A stretch of 35,011 bases of DNA, taken from Candidatus Competibacter denitrificans Run_A_D11 (lineage in GTDB: Bacteria > Pseudomonadota > Gammaproteobacteria > Competibacterales > Competibacteraceae). Positions 6,752 through 15,016 of the stretch are shown in pieces. The first letter of the stretch is position 1; the number at the start of each line of letters is the position of its first letter. Under the pieces are notes generated by a model. That model saw nothing but the letters and a program-made list of their open reading frames with translations, was not told the origin of the DNA and searched no databases. Both the position numbers and the translations under genes were made by a program. The stretch lies in assembly GCF_001051235.1 (NCBI RefSeq), contig NZ_CBTJ020000119.1:1-35011 (forward strand), given 5' to 3'.

Positions 6752-7609
6752 TCAAGGGGCCGCTAAAACGCTGACACGCGGGACGGCCTCTTCGGCGGCG
6801 ATTTCTTCGGGCAAAAATCCCAAGAGGGGCCGTGCGGGAGCCATCTGCCGGTCGAAATCCTGCATCCAGGCACCGATCCGCTCCTGATCGGCGATGGGAA
6901 TCCGGAGGGCCCGACCCTGTCCGGTCGCTGCCTCCGTATACTTCGCGCTATACACATCCAGTAACGCATAACTGCGGGCATCTAGCGCCGGCATCGTCAC
7001 CAGAACGCCTCCCTGCTTTTGCAGCGCTTGCTTGCTCTCGCTCACCGGCAGTTGCAACCCTTCCTGATCGCAGCCGTCGAACAGCACAAAGCTATGCTCT
7101 GGCCCAAAGGCCAGGTTCTTGACGGCCACATAATCCACGTTGTGGCCAAAGTTCTCGATACTCTGCCTCACAGTACGGATCGACGCCTGGATGGGCGTCA
7201 TGACGAAGACCATGGTGATGGCGTACCCCCGTTTGCGATAGGCGCTAAACAAGGCGTTCGGGACGAGTCCGCGATCCATCACCTTGCCCAATTCCCCGAC
7301 GACGCCCCCCGGCAAGTCAAACAGCAGGATCGGCGGGTTTCCCGACAAGGCGTTTAACAAAATATCGCGTTCATCATCTTCGCGAATATCAAAACAGGCG
7401 CATCCCACGAGCGGGTCTTGCCGAGCCACTAGAACTCCCCTCGCATCCCGCGTCCCTTCGTGCTGATACAATTGGCCTACTCTGCCGTCAGCGTCATACG
7501 CCGCCACCTCATGGCCTTCGCAACGCAATAACTCCAGTAACGCGCGGGCGAAGGTCGTCTTGCCCGCCCCCCCTTTGTTGCTGCACACAAAGAGGACGCG
7601 CGGGGTCAT
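6752..7609 (-). CDS. ParA-like ATPase (StbB/TraL type)
   Basis: A 285-aa P-loop ATPase. Walker A is KGGAGKTT at residues 12-19, the deviant form of the ParA/MinD superfamily (first Lys at 12). A conserved Asp lies in AAYDADGRVGQL, and ILLFDLPGG forms the Walker B-like strand. The later GLQLPVSESKQAL and MPALDARSYALLD segments resemble TraL/StbB-type nucleotide-binding proteins of conjugative plasmids rather than chromosomal Soj. Its ATG overlaps the stop of the preceding gene (ATGA), and a TraK-like gene follows. In IncP and R388 such ATPases sit with a small DNA-binding protein and affect plasmid position or transfer; a similar role is inferred. Confidence 0.8.
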   Translation of the reverse strand: MTPRVLFVCSNKGGAGKTTFARALLELLRCEGHEVAAYDADGRVGQLYQHEGTRDARGVLVARQDPLVGCACFDIREDDERDILLNALSGNPPILLFDLPGGVVGELGKVMDRGLVPNALFSAYRKRGYAITMVFVMTPIQASIRTVRQSIENFGHNVDYVAVKNLAFGPEHSFVLFDGCDQEGLQLPVSESKQALQKQGGVLVTMPALDARSYALLDVYSAKYTEAATGQGRALRIPIADQERIGAWMQDFDRQMAPARPLLGFLPEEIAAEEAVPRVSVLAAP

Positions 7610-8619
7610 CCCGACGTCCTCGCTGCCGCCAGAATCTCACCGATCCGTGGCCGCCGGGTGGGTTTCACCCCCGGATCGGTCGTGACCGCTTCAACCACCG
7701 ACGCCGCATCGGAAACACAAGCGCCGGTCTCAACGCTGGCGGGCACGGTTTCAGAACCGGACTCCGGGGCGTCGGCTTCAGCCGCCCAGACCCGCCGATC
7801 GGCGACCGGCGCTTCAAAAGCCGAGGCCGACGAGTCGGGCGCGGGGGCGGCGGACGATGGGGGCGCTTCCGGGTCAGCCGCCGGGTCGGTTTCGGGAGAG
7901 GTGGCGCTCCAATGGAACGCCAGCGTTTCCATTTCCACCAGGCTTGCGGCTTCCTGGCCGGTCATGTTCTCGCTCTCCTCGGCCGGAATGGACTCGGGTT
8001 TTTCCTGGCCGGGGCTGCGTCCGGTTCGTTTCATCAGCATGTCCCGGTAGACCCCGCGCCCTTCCCGATCCTGGCCTTGCACGCGCCGGGCTAAGCCACG
8101 GGCCAGCCGTTCTATCCCCTGACAGACCCGAATGAAGCTGCGGAAGAGTTCGTTTTGGCGCTGAAGATGTTCCACTTCGATCAGCGCGCCCATCGCCCAG
8201 AGCTGGTCTAACTGGCGGATGGTTTGCTCCAGTTGACCGATCAGGCGGATATAGTCGCTCGCCTGGGGAGTCCGCACGCGCGGCAGCACTTCGACCGGTT
8301 GCGTATAGATCAGGCTCCTAGGTTCTTTCGGCGGAAGGGCGGCTTTGAAAAGCTTTTGGATCGCGCGGCGTTCATGGTCCAAAAAATTTTCCAGGCGACG
8401 CAGCTCGTGCGCTATCGCCTCGCTTACCTGAGCGATTTCGGGTTCAAAAGCGCGACTGGCGCGGCCTTGAAGGCGTGAAATAATGGTGGTGAGATACAAA
8501 GCCGCATCCACCCGATTCAGGGTGCGGTTGTACGTTTTAATCGCGATGTGCGTACCCAAGGTCAGGCCCTGTTGGAAAGCGGCCTGACTGTGGGCGGTAA
8601 TCGGCGCATTCAGTGCCAT
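7606..8619 (-). CDS. Unassigned element protein, helical with disordered tail
   Basis: A 337-aa protein. ATG at 8619 is preceded by GGAGAGG and was preferred to an upstream in-frame start that would overlap the previous gene. Residues 1-205 are helix-rich (AIKTYNRTLNRVDAALYLTT, ELRRLENFLDHERRAI, DYIRLIGQLEQTIRQLDQLW), and the pattern vaguely recalls DUF1845/AcaB-like (TIGR03761) ICE proteins. Residues 215-320 are acidic, Ala/Pro/Ser-rich and likely disordered; the end is basic (KPTRRPRIGEILAAARTSG), perhaps a DNA- or partner-binding tail. It overlaps the ParA-like gene by ATGA. By position it could be the third member of a TraKLM- or StbABC-like set. Confidence 0.5.
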   Translation of the reverse strand: MALNAPITAHSQAAFQQGLTLGTHIAIKTYNRTLNRVDAALYLTTIISRLQGRASRAFEPEIAQVSEAIAHELRRLENFLDHERRAIQKLFKAALPPKEPRSLIYTQPVEVLPRVRTPQASDYIRLIGQLEQTIRQLDQLWAMGALIEVEHLQRQNELFRSFIRVCQGIERLARGLARRVQGQDREGRGVYRDMLMKRTGRSPGQEKPESIPAEESENMTGQEAASLVEMETLAFHWSATSPETDPAADPEAPPSSAAPAPDSSASAFEAPVADRRVWAAEADAPESGSETVPASVETGACVSDAASVVEAVTTDPGVKPTRRPRIGEILAAARTSG

Positions 8620-8641
8620 AGAAAGCCTCTCCCCGCCAGGA

Positions 8642-9301
8642 TCAATCAAGAAACAACGGTTGAATCCATTCCGGCAAATCCGGCCTGGACAGCGCCTTTT
8701 GCCAGACATCGAAGACCTCGGGTTCCCGCCACAGCCAATTTAAAGCGGCTTGGGGCATCAAGGCTCCCACCATCAGCGGGGTCCAATCGCCACGGCTCAA
8801 GGTGGCGCGTTCCAGACGATAGAACTGTGCCTCTTTTACCCAGGCCAGACCCTTGGCCGCCTTGTGGGGCGCCCAGCAACCCAGCGGCTGGTCATGAGCG
8901 GACCATAACGTGATCTTCCAGAAGTCCATTTCACGGGCTAACTGACGAAGCAGCGCGATACTAAACACGGCATACGTCCACAGGTCTTCCGCGCGGGCCA
9001 CCTGCTCCGAGTCCGCGCCGGGCGGGAGAATCACGCCCCGACGACGTCGCAGCACGCGCTCAGCCCGCTGCAAACGCAGATCCAGAATGAGGCGCTGCCC
9101 GGGTTCGCCCTTCGGCAACGTTTGCACCGACTCGGCGAACGCCAGCAGCAGAGGCCAGAAAAGGACCCTGAATTGCGTCTCAGACAGGGCGGACCCTCCG
9201 TGCAGGCGCTTGACCGCTTCCTGCCGCTGATCCAACAATTCCGATGCCCTTAAGATCGGCATGCGATCGGAAATGTGGCAGGCCACTTTGGCGACACTCA
9301 A
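8642..9301 (-). CDS. MobH/TraI_2-like relaxase domain lacking catalytic motifs
   Basis: A 219-aa protein. It follows the N-terminal domain of MobH relaxases (TraI of SXT/ICEclc type) collinearly: ILRASELLDQ, then LFWPLLLAFAESVQTLPKGE, ILPPGADSE, DLWTYAVFSIALLRQLA and, near the end, YRLER and ALMPQAALNWLWREPEVF. In MobH proteins VQxLPASE is followed by a three-His motif and AALLHDxGKP carries the HD metal ligands. Here the corresponding segments read GEPGQRLIL and IALLRQLARE, so both motifs are gone. The C-terminal half of a relaxase is absent. I chose the TTG at 9301, which overlaps the stop of the upstream small gene (TTGA); ATG at 9262 is the alternative. A structural or regulatory role is more likely than nicking. 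Confidence 0.65.
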   Translation of the reverse strand: MSVAKVACHISDRMPILRASELLDQRQEAVKRLHGGSALSETQFRVLFWPLLLAFAESVQTLPKGEPGQRLILDLRLQRAERVLRRRRGVILPPGADSEQVARAEDLWTYAVFSIALLRQLAREMDFWKITLWSAHDQPLGCWAPHKAAKGLAWVKEAQFYRLERATLSRGDWTPLMVGALMPQAALNWLWREPEVFDVWQKALSRPDLPEWIQPLFLD

Positions 9302-9399
9302 CGTCCCCCCCAGGTGACCCAGACCAGCGCCACGCACGCCAGCGCCAGCAGACCCGCCAGAAGGATGGGGATGACGTTGGCTTGATTGGAATGATTCAA
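9298..9399 (-). CDS. 33-aa single-pass membrane peptide
   Basis: A short gene reading LNHSNQANVIPILLAGLLAL, then ACVALVWVTWGGR and a stop, starting at TTG 9399 behind an excellent AAGGAGG seven bases upstream. About 20 hydrophobic residues form one membrane span. It lies 10 bases after the TIGR03747 gene, and its stop overlaps the TTG proposed for the MobH-like gene, so it appears embedded in the same operon. It could be a small accessory subunit at the inner membrane or may serve mainly for translational coupling. The family is not recognised. Confidence 0.55.
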   Translation of the reverse strand: MNHSNQANVIPILLAGLLALACVALVWVTWGGR

Positions 9400-9409
9400 G
9401 GCCGCCTCC

Positions 9410-10141
9410 TTATAGATATTTCTTGAATTTCGATACCGACCGCTGGACGAAGTAGCCAAAGGCGATCATGGGCGGCACGAAAACCACCGTGGGATGCACC
9501 GACCAAGGCGAGGCCAGATAGAGCAGGATCGGCACCGAGATCATGGGTCGAATCATCTTTTTGAGGTGGTGGTACAGGAAACCGGACTCCAGACCCCCGC
9601 CAAAACGGCGCAAATCTCGCTGCACCAGCCCATCAATGAGTCCGATCAGGCCCGCTGCGGTAAACCCGGAAAAGCTCAGCACCACCACGGCCAGGCGCGC
9701 GCCGACCAGTTGGGTCACATACGCCGCCGCCAGCAGGTAATCGCCTAAAAAGAGCAGCCAGGCCCGCATCAGATCAAAGCCTTTTAACCAGGACGGCTGA
9801 TCGGAGACGATCCAGCGCATCAGCCCTTCCAACCCGCTCCAGTGATACAGCAACCGCGCGCCCCTGTAGGCGTAGTCCACGACCCGCACCGCCGCTTCAG
9901 GAGCGGTAAAATCCTCGCGCAACCAAGCCAGTTCGGTTTTCAAAAGCTGTTCGCTGTGCTGCGCGCCCGGCGTATCCCACAGGCCCAACGCCATGCCCAC
10001 CCATTCCAACAGGATCGAAATCAGCCAGCCCACCAGCGTTACGGTCACGAAGGCCATGGCATGATCCATCAGGCCCGCAAGGCTCCAAGGTCGCCGAAAC
10101 ACCGGTTCCGCCGGCGCGCCCGTCCGATACGATGCGCGCAT
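9410..10141 (-). CDS. ICE membrane protein, TIGR03747 family
   Basis: A 243-aa polytopic inner-membrane protein. The N-terminal LMDHAMAFVTVTLVGWLISILLEWVGM and later segments around residues 135-165 and 200-230 are clear membrane spans. The periplasmic-type region between them contains LLKTELAWLREDF and VVDYAYRGARLLYHW. The ending SVSKFKKYL and FGGGLESGFLYHHLKKM are characteristic of the TIGR03747 family, which almost always follows the coupling protein TraD in SPI-7-like ICEs, as here (ATGA overlap with traD). It probably assists the coupling protein at the membrane; no enzymatic motif is seen. Confidence 0.8.
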   Translation of the reverse strand: MRASYRTGAPAEPVFRRPWSLAGLMDHAMAFVTVTLVGWLISILLEWVGMALGLWDTPGAQHSEQLLKTELAWLREDFTAPEAAVRVVDYAYRGARLLYHWSGLEGLMRWIVSDQPSWLKGFDLMRAWLLFLGDYLLAAAYVTQLVGARLAVVVLSFSGFTAAGLIGLIDGLVQRDLRRFGGGLESGFLYHHLKKMIRPMISVPILLYLASPWSVHPTVVFVPPMIAFGYFVQRSVSKFKKYL

Positions 10142-12162
10142 CAGGAAACCTCGATAGCGCCCGCATTGCCTGAACGCAAGGCGGCATGGTTAATGGAATC
10201 TTCAGGTCGCAGTTCCACGCCCGCCACTGGGCGATAGCGCCGTTCCATGTCGCGAGCAATGACGTTGAGATCGTTGGGCATCCGACAGGGCGCGTCGGCG
10301 ATCTGAGGAAATTGCACCTTGAAAAGCTGGCCGCCGGACATCAACACGAAAGCGTGGCCGCGCAGCAATTGCATCAGATGACCGGGTTCCAACAGCCAGG
10401 CTTTCTGACTGGAAACGCGATCTTGGGTGTTGCTGGTGAAATGCACGGGCGAGTCCGGATCGGAGGAGTCGGTGGCTCCCGAAACCAGCATCAGCATGTT
10501 CACTTCGACCTGGCTGAGCCGCTGGGTCAGCAACTCCGCCGTTTCCAGGTCAGCCACCCGCAACATGACGATGGTATTACTGACATTGCCGACCACCTGT
10601 CCGGCGCGATCCCGACTGCCCAGCCCGGCGGCGATGTCGGCCAGGGTCTGGGTGTAGACGGAAAAACGCAGTCCGGCGCCACGGCCTTTGTTGAGCGCCT
10701 GCACGATTTCCGGGCCGCGCACCAGTTCGGAAAACTCGTCCAGATGCAGACAGGTTTCAGGAACCGCTTCCGCCACGGCCAGGTTTTCGCCCAGGCCGTG
10801 TTTGTACAGCTCCCCCGCGTAAGCCACCAAATCCGCAATCATGCCCTGACCGACCGCGGCGGCGACTTCGGAATCGGTCAGCGCATCAAAGCCGCAGTAC
10901 ACGACGGCGCGCTGCCGGATCACGCTGGACCACTCCAGAATCGGACGAGGATCCTCCAGATCGGCATAGTTCGGATTGATCAGTTCGCCCGCCCGACCCG
11001 ATAACAGTTTCTCCAGGAGTGGCTGCACCGCCACCGAAATCTTGTCGAAAAAGGTCTTGTCGTACTCAAAAGCCCGGCGCAGACCATCGGCCACCGGGTC
11101 GTAAAGATCATGCGCCTTATAGAACTGAACCAGTTGCAGCGCGCGGGGATCGCGATTTTTGAGGTGTCCCGGTAGCGCCGTGCGTTTGTCGGAGCCGTTC
11201 TGATCGATCAGAAACCGCCAGCCTTCCGGGCCACAGCGATCCAGCCATGCCTCAAAATAACGCACCAGCAACGGTTCGATATTGTTCATATGCTGAAGCG
11301 TCTTGCGGTAATCGGGCTTCTCGCCCAACGTCACCACCGCGCGGGCAATGATGTGCGTGAACAGCCAAGCAAACTGGCGAAACGCCTCGGCATTGCCCTG
11401 GGAGGGCAACTGATTGGCAATGCGGGTGGCGACTTCGGTGATCCGGGTAAACCGGCCAATCGGATTATACCGGGCGGAGTGATCGGGATAGCCCAAATGG
11501 AAAAAGTAGAAGGGACGTTTTGAATGCGTCGCTTCCGCGTACAGGCAGCGGAACAGATCGGGATCGCCTTTGGGGTCCATGCAAATCACCGGTCTGCCCC
11601 AGCGGATGTCCTGGATCAGGGCGAGTTCCGCCGCGCGCGTTTTCCCCACCCCGGTGGTGCCGACATAAAACATGTGGCCCTGCCGTTCGGCATGGGGCAG
11701 GACAATGCGCTGCTGGCCTTCCAGCAACCCGACGCCATGCAGGGCGGGCAGACCGCTGAACGGTTCTTTGGCCTCTGCCGCCGCCTGCGTCCATCGCGAC
11801 CCTTTGAGAAAACGCTGGTTGCCGGCGCGGGTCGCATCCCACAGGCGTTGCGTGTGCAGCGCCGTCCAGCGAAAGCCGCGCCCCAGCACCAGACCTTCCG
11901 GATCAGGATCAAGCTCTTTTGAAGGCATCCAATACGGCGGATTGTAGCTCAGCCCCCAGTGATAGCGCACCACGCGCAACCCCTGCCAAAACCGCACCAG
12001 CGCCAATGCCGTTAAAATCGCTGCCAGACCGTAGGCGACCTTGGAGGTCATCAACATCCGGTCGTGGCCCAACAGCACGATGCCACTCATGCTGAGGGCC
12101 GCGACCGTGGTGGACCATTCCACCGGCGGGCGCAGCAGCGCTTCAATGGGATAATTCGCCAT
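10141..12162 (-). CDS. traD: Type IV coupling protein TraD
   Basis: A 673-aa VirD4/TraD-family ATPase that links the relaxosome to the secretion channel. Two N-terminal membrane spans lie at about residues 17-60. Walker A is GTTGVGKT at 168-175, followed by CMDPKGDPDLFRCLY, a hallmark of ICE-type TraD (SXT/TOL class). Walker B is TCLHLDEFSELV at about 470-481, and VSNTIVMLRVAD with TAELLTQRLSQVEV follows. The length is usual for this class. Start ATG at 12162 lies behind CGGAGA. In PFGI-1-like ICEs traD precedes the RAQPRD gene; here it has moved, with its TIGR03747 partner, downstream of traG. Confidence 0.9.
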   Translation of the reverse strand: MANYPIEALLRPPVEWSTTVAALSMSGIVLLGHDRMLMTSKVAYGLAAILTALALVRFWQGLRVVRYHWGLSYNPPYWMPSKELDPDPEGLVLGRGFRWTALHTQRLWDATRAGNQRFLKGSRWTQAAAEAKEPFSGLPALHGVGLLEGQQRIVLPHAERQGHMFYVGTTGVGKTRAAELALIQDIRWGRPVICMDPKGDPDLFRCLYAEATHSKRPFYFFHLGYPDHSARYNPIGRFTRITEVATRIANQLPSQGNAEAFRQFAWLFTHIIARAVVTLGEKPDYRKTLQHMNNIEPLLVRYFEAWLDRCGPEGWRFLIDQNGSDKRTALPGHLKNRDPRALQLVQFYKAHDLYDPVADGLRRAFEYDKTFFDKISVAVQPLLEKLLSGRAGELINPNYADLEDPRPILEWSSVIRQRAVVYCGFDALTDSEVAAAVGQGMIADLVAYAGELYKHGLGENLAVAEAVPETCLHLDEFSELVRGPEIVQALNKGRGAGLRFSVYTQTLADIAAGLGSRDRAGQVVGNVSNTIVMLRVADLETAELLTQRLSQVEVNMLMLVSGATDSSDPDSPVHFTSNTQDRVSSQKAWLLEPGHLMQLLRGHAFVLMSGGQLFKVQFPQIADAPCRMPNDLNVIARDMERRYRPVAGVELRPEDSINHAALRSGNAGAIEVS

Positions 12163-12178
12163 CAGGTTCTCCGCTCAA

Positions 12179-12472
12179 CTAACGCCGTCGTCCATGGGCT
12201 GGCCCGGTTTTTGAACCCAACCCCAGCCGCTTCCAAAGAGTGTTAAATCCTTTCAACGCCTGCGTCCGCTGGTGCAACCCATCCTCGTTGTGCCAGTAGC
12301 ACCGGTCGGCCTCGACCTCGCGATGGCGCTGTTCTTCTTCGCGCTGGCGGGCTTCCTGCCGCTGCCGCTCCTCTTCCTGTTGCCGCAACAAACCGTCCTC
12401 GCGTTCCCGCTGTTGTCGCTCGCGTTGCTGTTCGTACTGCTGTTCGTATTGCCGACGTTGCCAGTCGTCCAT
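12179..12472 (-). CDS. Q/E/R-rich single-helix protein
   Basis: A 97-aa protein dominated by Gln, Glu and Arg in residues 4-55 (YEQQYEQQRERQQREREDG and so on), predicting one long charged helix or coiled coil. A small conserved-looking end follows (CYWHNEDGLHQRTQALKGFN, then LWKRLG). The ATG at 12472 (MDDWQRRQ) is a better start than the upstream in-frame one at 12514. It precedes traD by 16 bases in the same direction and shares a divergent promoter region (12473-12581) with the plus-strand gene. No family is recognised; a spacer or scaffold at the coupling protein is only a guess. Confidence 0.5.
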   Translation of the reverse strand: MDDWQRRQYEQQYEQQRERQQREREDGLLRQQEEERQRQEARQREEEQRHREVEADRCYWHNEDGLHQRTQALKGFNTLWKRLGLGSKTGPAHGRRR

Positions 12473-12581
12473 CGAGGCATCCTCAAAAAACGAAGGAACA
12501 GGGCGCGACGGCACGACGAGCGGGATTGACCGATAGAAATAAATCTGTTAACCCCGCAGCCGTTTTAATCAGGAGAATAAA

Positions 12582-12872
12582 ATGATTCAGAATTTCTTGC
12601 GCGTGGGCGCGACGATCTACAAGTGGGCTGCGCTGGCCTGGGTGGTGGCCTGCGCGCTGTGGGTGCTGGCGCACTACGGTATTAGCGGCTTGTTCAGCGT
12701 GGCGATCTTCGGCGTGTTTGTGTTCCTCGTGTTTTCGCGCGAAGGCGGGCGGAAAGATCGGAACACTGAGTTTGAACCTTGGCGCTTCGGCACACCGTCG
12801 GAACACGAAAAAATGCACGATCCGGCCTACAGGGATATTTATCCCCAGAATATTTGCAGCGACAAAAAATAA
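12582..12872 (+). CDS. Small two-span membrane protein, opposite strand
   Basis: A 96-aa protein with two hydrophobic segments at about residues 12-32 and 34-51 and a polar C-terminal tail (EPWRFGTPSEHEKMHDPAYR). The ATG follows a good AGGAG six bases upstream, so it is likely expressed. It is the only convincing plus-strand gene inside the 22-kb transfer region, inserted convergently against the traG 3' end (23 bp apart) and divergently from the Q-rich gene. That layout suggests independent control or later insertion, for instance an exclusion-type or accessory membrane function. Nothing in the sequence proves a role. Confidence 0.65.
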   Translation: MIQNFLRVGATIYKWAALAWVVACALWVLAHYGISGLFSVAIFGVFVFLVFSREGGRKDRNTEFEPWRFGTPSEHEKMHDPAYRDIYPQNICSDKK

Positions 12873-12895
12873 GGTCTCGGCCATCGTTAAAGCCC

Positions 12896-14599
12896 TCACT
12901 TTGAACCCTTCCTCCAAGAGCGGATGCCAGCACTCCTCACACTGCCGCCGACAATCCCACCTTGCTCATTGGCGAGGTTATGCATACTTCCTGTCACAGC
13001 CGAACCAACCCGACTTGGCCCCCCTGCCTCCGCAATCAAATAGAGCATGATCATCGGGAGAATCAGGTAGAACACGGCGGTGGTGAACGCCAGCAGGATG
13101 CGCTCGATGGTGGAGTGATCCGACATCAGTTCTGCGGGGATATGGGTGATGCTGAAGGACGGCGCGTTGGGGTAGAGGGTGAGGAACAGCAGATCATCGA
13201 TGTAATCGGCAAACTGCCAGAGCGAGGGGAGGATGCTGAGCGCGAAAATCAGCATCATTCCTTTAATCAGCGTCATGCCGCGCAACTCGCCGATGACCAG
13301 GAACAGTCCCCACAGCATGAACACGCCCATCAGCACAAACGGTTGCAGCAGGCTCGATCCGATCTTCATCAGATAAATCGTCACCAGGTAGCCCGCCGAT
13401 TGCTTGGCGATGTTCTCCGCCACATCGGTGAACGCGAACAGGCCACCGGCAACGAGCGCCGAACTCCAGCTTAACTCCGGCGTTTTATCGCTGAGTTGCC
13501 GTTTGCTGGCCAGCAGCATCTGTTTGACCACGGTATCCTCGGCGTTCTCGATATCCTTGGCCACCGCAGCAACATTTCTACAGATTGCGAAGGGTGCAAA
13601 TCTGACTTCTGGACAGGTATTCACGGTGAGCGCAAACACCTTCTTTTGCAGCGCATCGCCACCCGCCTTGACCAGTTGGGCGCGCAGGCCGTGGGCGGGG
13701 TCATTCCACCATTCGTCACAGGTGGGGAATCCTTGCCCGGTGGCGGCTTGATAGGCGCTGGCATCGCTGTCGCGGTTGGGGTCATACGGAAAGCCGTCCA
13801 CCGATTTCTGCGAGCGCAACGGCGTAATCATGTCGCACAGCTTGCCCAAGGGCGTATTGGGATTGCCGTTGCCGACGCATTTCTGATAAAAGTTTTGCCG
13901 GTAAAATTGAGAGCCAAAATAAACCATTTGCTCTCTGCGCTCGACTTCGGTCTTGCCGTACTTTTCCAAAAGGTCTTCCATGAACTTCTGCCCTTCCGGC
14001 CCGTAAGTGCCGGTCAGGAAATCGACGGCGATCCGCTGCGCCCGCAGCCCGCACTCCGTTTCAAAACGGGCGACGCTGGATTTGAGCGCGTTCGGATCCG
14101 TGGCCGCGCTGAAATCCAGCGTATTCATCACCAAGTTCAGATGGGTCAGGTCGTGTACACACGGAATCGCTTGGTAGATCACAGCATTGAAGCCGGAAGC
14201 CAGCACCATGGCGAGATACGGCAGCAGGGGCACGCGCGCGTCCTGGACCTCCGCAAAACCGTACTCCTTCCCTTGCATCGCTTCGTATTTCTGTCCCAGG
14301 AGGGCCAGTGCTTCGCGTCCGCAGTGGTTCTGAACCGTGGTAGAGGTGATCTTGATGGGCGCGATGGGGATCAGGCCCAGCACCAGCACCAAAAAGCAGA
14401 TCGTCAGCCGTAGGATCAAAGCGCGAGAACGCAGTTCGGGACTGCCGCCGCTTTCGGTATAGGCGATGGCGGCCTCGAACACGATGCGCGCCACGGGATA
14501 AAGGACCGCCCCCACCGCGACCAACAGCATGAAGATCGAGCCGTAGACCTGCCAGCCGTAAATCGTGAGATAGCCTTCCAGAATGCCGTTGACCGACAT
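12896..14599 (-). CDS. traG: Conjugative TraG N-terminal-type membrane protein
   Basis: A 567-aa polytopic protein of the TraG_N type found at the end of the ICE T4SS block (mating-pair assembly or stabilisation in F). The N-terminus (LTIYGWQVYGSIFMLLVAVG) and residues 45-75 span the membrane. A periplasmic-like loop with paired Cys follows (VQNHCGREAL, IPCVHDLTHL, ECGLRAQR, QKCVGNG). Two to three further spans lie at about 390-500. The long C-terminal domain of F TraG is absent, as is usual for this ICE family. Start ATG 14599 follows GAGGTCAGGCC. It is preceded by a small membrane protein and TIGR03755. Confidence 0.8.
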   Translation of the reverse strand: MSVNGILEGYLTIYGWQVYGSIFMLLVAVGAVLYPVARIVFEAAIAYTESGGSPELRSRALILRLTICFLVLVLGLIPIAPIKITSTTVQNHCGREALALLGQKYEAMQGKEYGFAEVQDARVPLLPYLAMVLASGFNAVIYQAIPCVHDLTHLNLVMNTLDFSAATDPNALKSSVARFETECGLRAQRIAVDFLTGTYGPEGQKFMEDLLEKYGKTEVERREQMVYFGSQFYRQNFYQKCVGNGNPNTPLGKLCDMITPLRSQKSVDGFPYDPNRDSDASAYQAATGQGFPTCDEWWNDPAHGLRAQLVKAGGDALQKKVFALTVNTCPEVRFAPFAICRNVAAVAKDIENAEDTVVKQMLLASKRQLSDKTPELSWSSALVAGGLFAFTDVAENIAKQSAGYLVTIYLMKIGSSLLQPFVLMGVFMLWGLFLVIGELRGMTLIKGMMLIFALSILPSLWQFADYIDDLLFLTLYPNAPSFSITHIPAELMSDHSTIERILLAFTTAVFYLILPMIMLYLIAEAGGPSRVGSAVTGSMHNLANEQGGIVGGSVRSAGIRSWRKGSK

Positions 14600-14612
14600 G
14601 GCCTGACCTCAA

Positions 14613-15008
14613 TTAATTTTGCATGAGCCAATAAGGAAACTGGGCAATGACCCCATCACTGACGAGGAAGGCCCCAAAAACCCAGGGACTGCGCTGACGA
14701 GCGCGGTAGAGATGGTGCAAACGGGCCTCAGCCACACGGCGACTCTCCTCATCGTCCAACGCCCCTTGTTCCTGGACGGCTTGGGCTTGGCGGATAAACC
14801 CTTGAACCCAAAGGGGATACACTCCCCAGGCGAGCAGCGCGTAGACCCCGCAGCGGATAACCGTCGCGGGCCACCAGATCTGATCAACCCAGGTCTGGAT
14901 CGTCCCCCACGGGCGCGGCGTCACCTGTTGAACCCACCACGGCCCGACCGAAGCGACGCCCACGAGCAAACCCACAATGACGATTCCCACCCACCACTTG
15001 CGGATCAA
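14613..15008 (-). CDS. Small membrane protein between TIGR03755 and traG
   Basis: A 131-aa protein starting at TTG 15008 behind TAGGAGG (4 bases upstream). Hydrophobic spans occur at about residues 5-25 (WWVGIVIVGLLVGVASVGPW) and 48-68, separated by a Trp-rich segment. A charged helix with RRVAEARLHHLYRARQ follows, and the end is hydrophobic (FPYWLMQN). It sits tightly between TIGR03755 (8-bp gap) and traG (13-bp gap), so it is surely part of the operon. SPI-7-like ICEs often carry a small, poorly conserved gene here; I do not recognise a named family. Confidence 0.65.
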   Translation of the reverse strand: MIRKWWVGIVIVGLLVGVASVGPWWVQQVTPRPWGTIQTWVDQIWWPATVIRCGVYALLAWGVYPLWVQGFIRQAQAVQEQGALDDEESRRVAEARLHHLYRARQRSPWVFGAFLVSDGVIAQFPYWLMQN

Positions 15009-15016
15009 GCGGCCTC

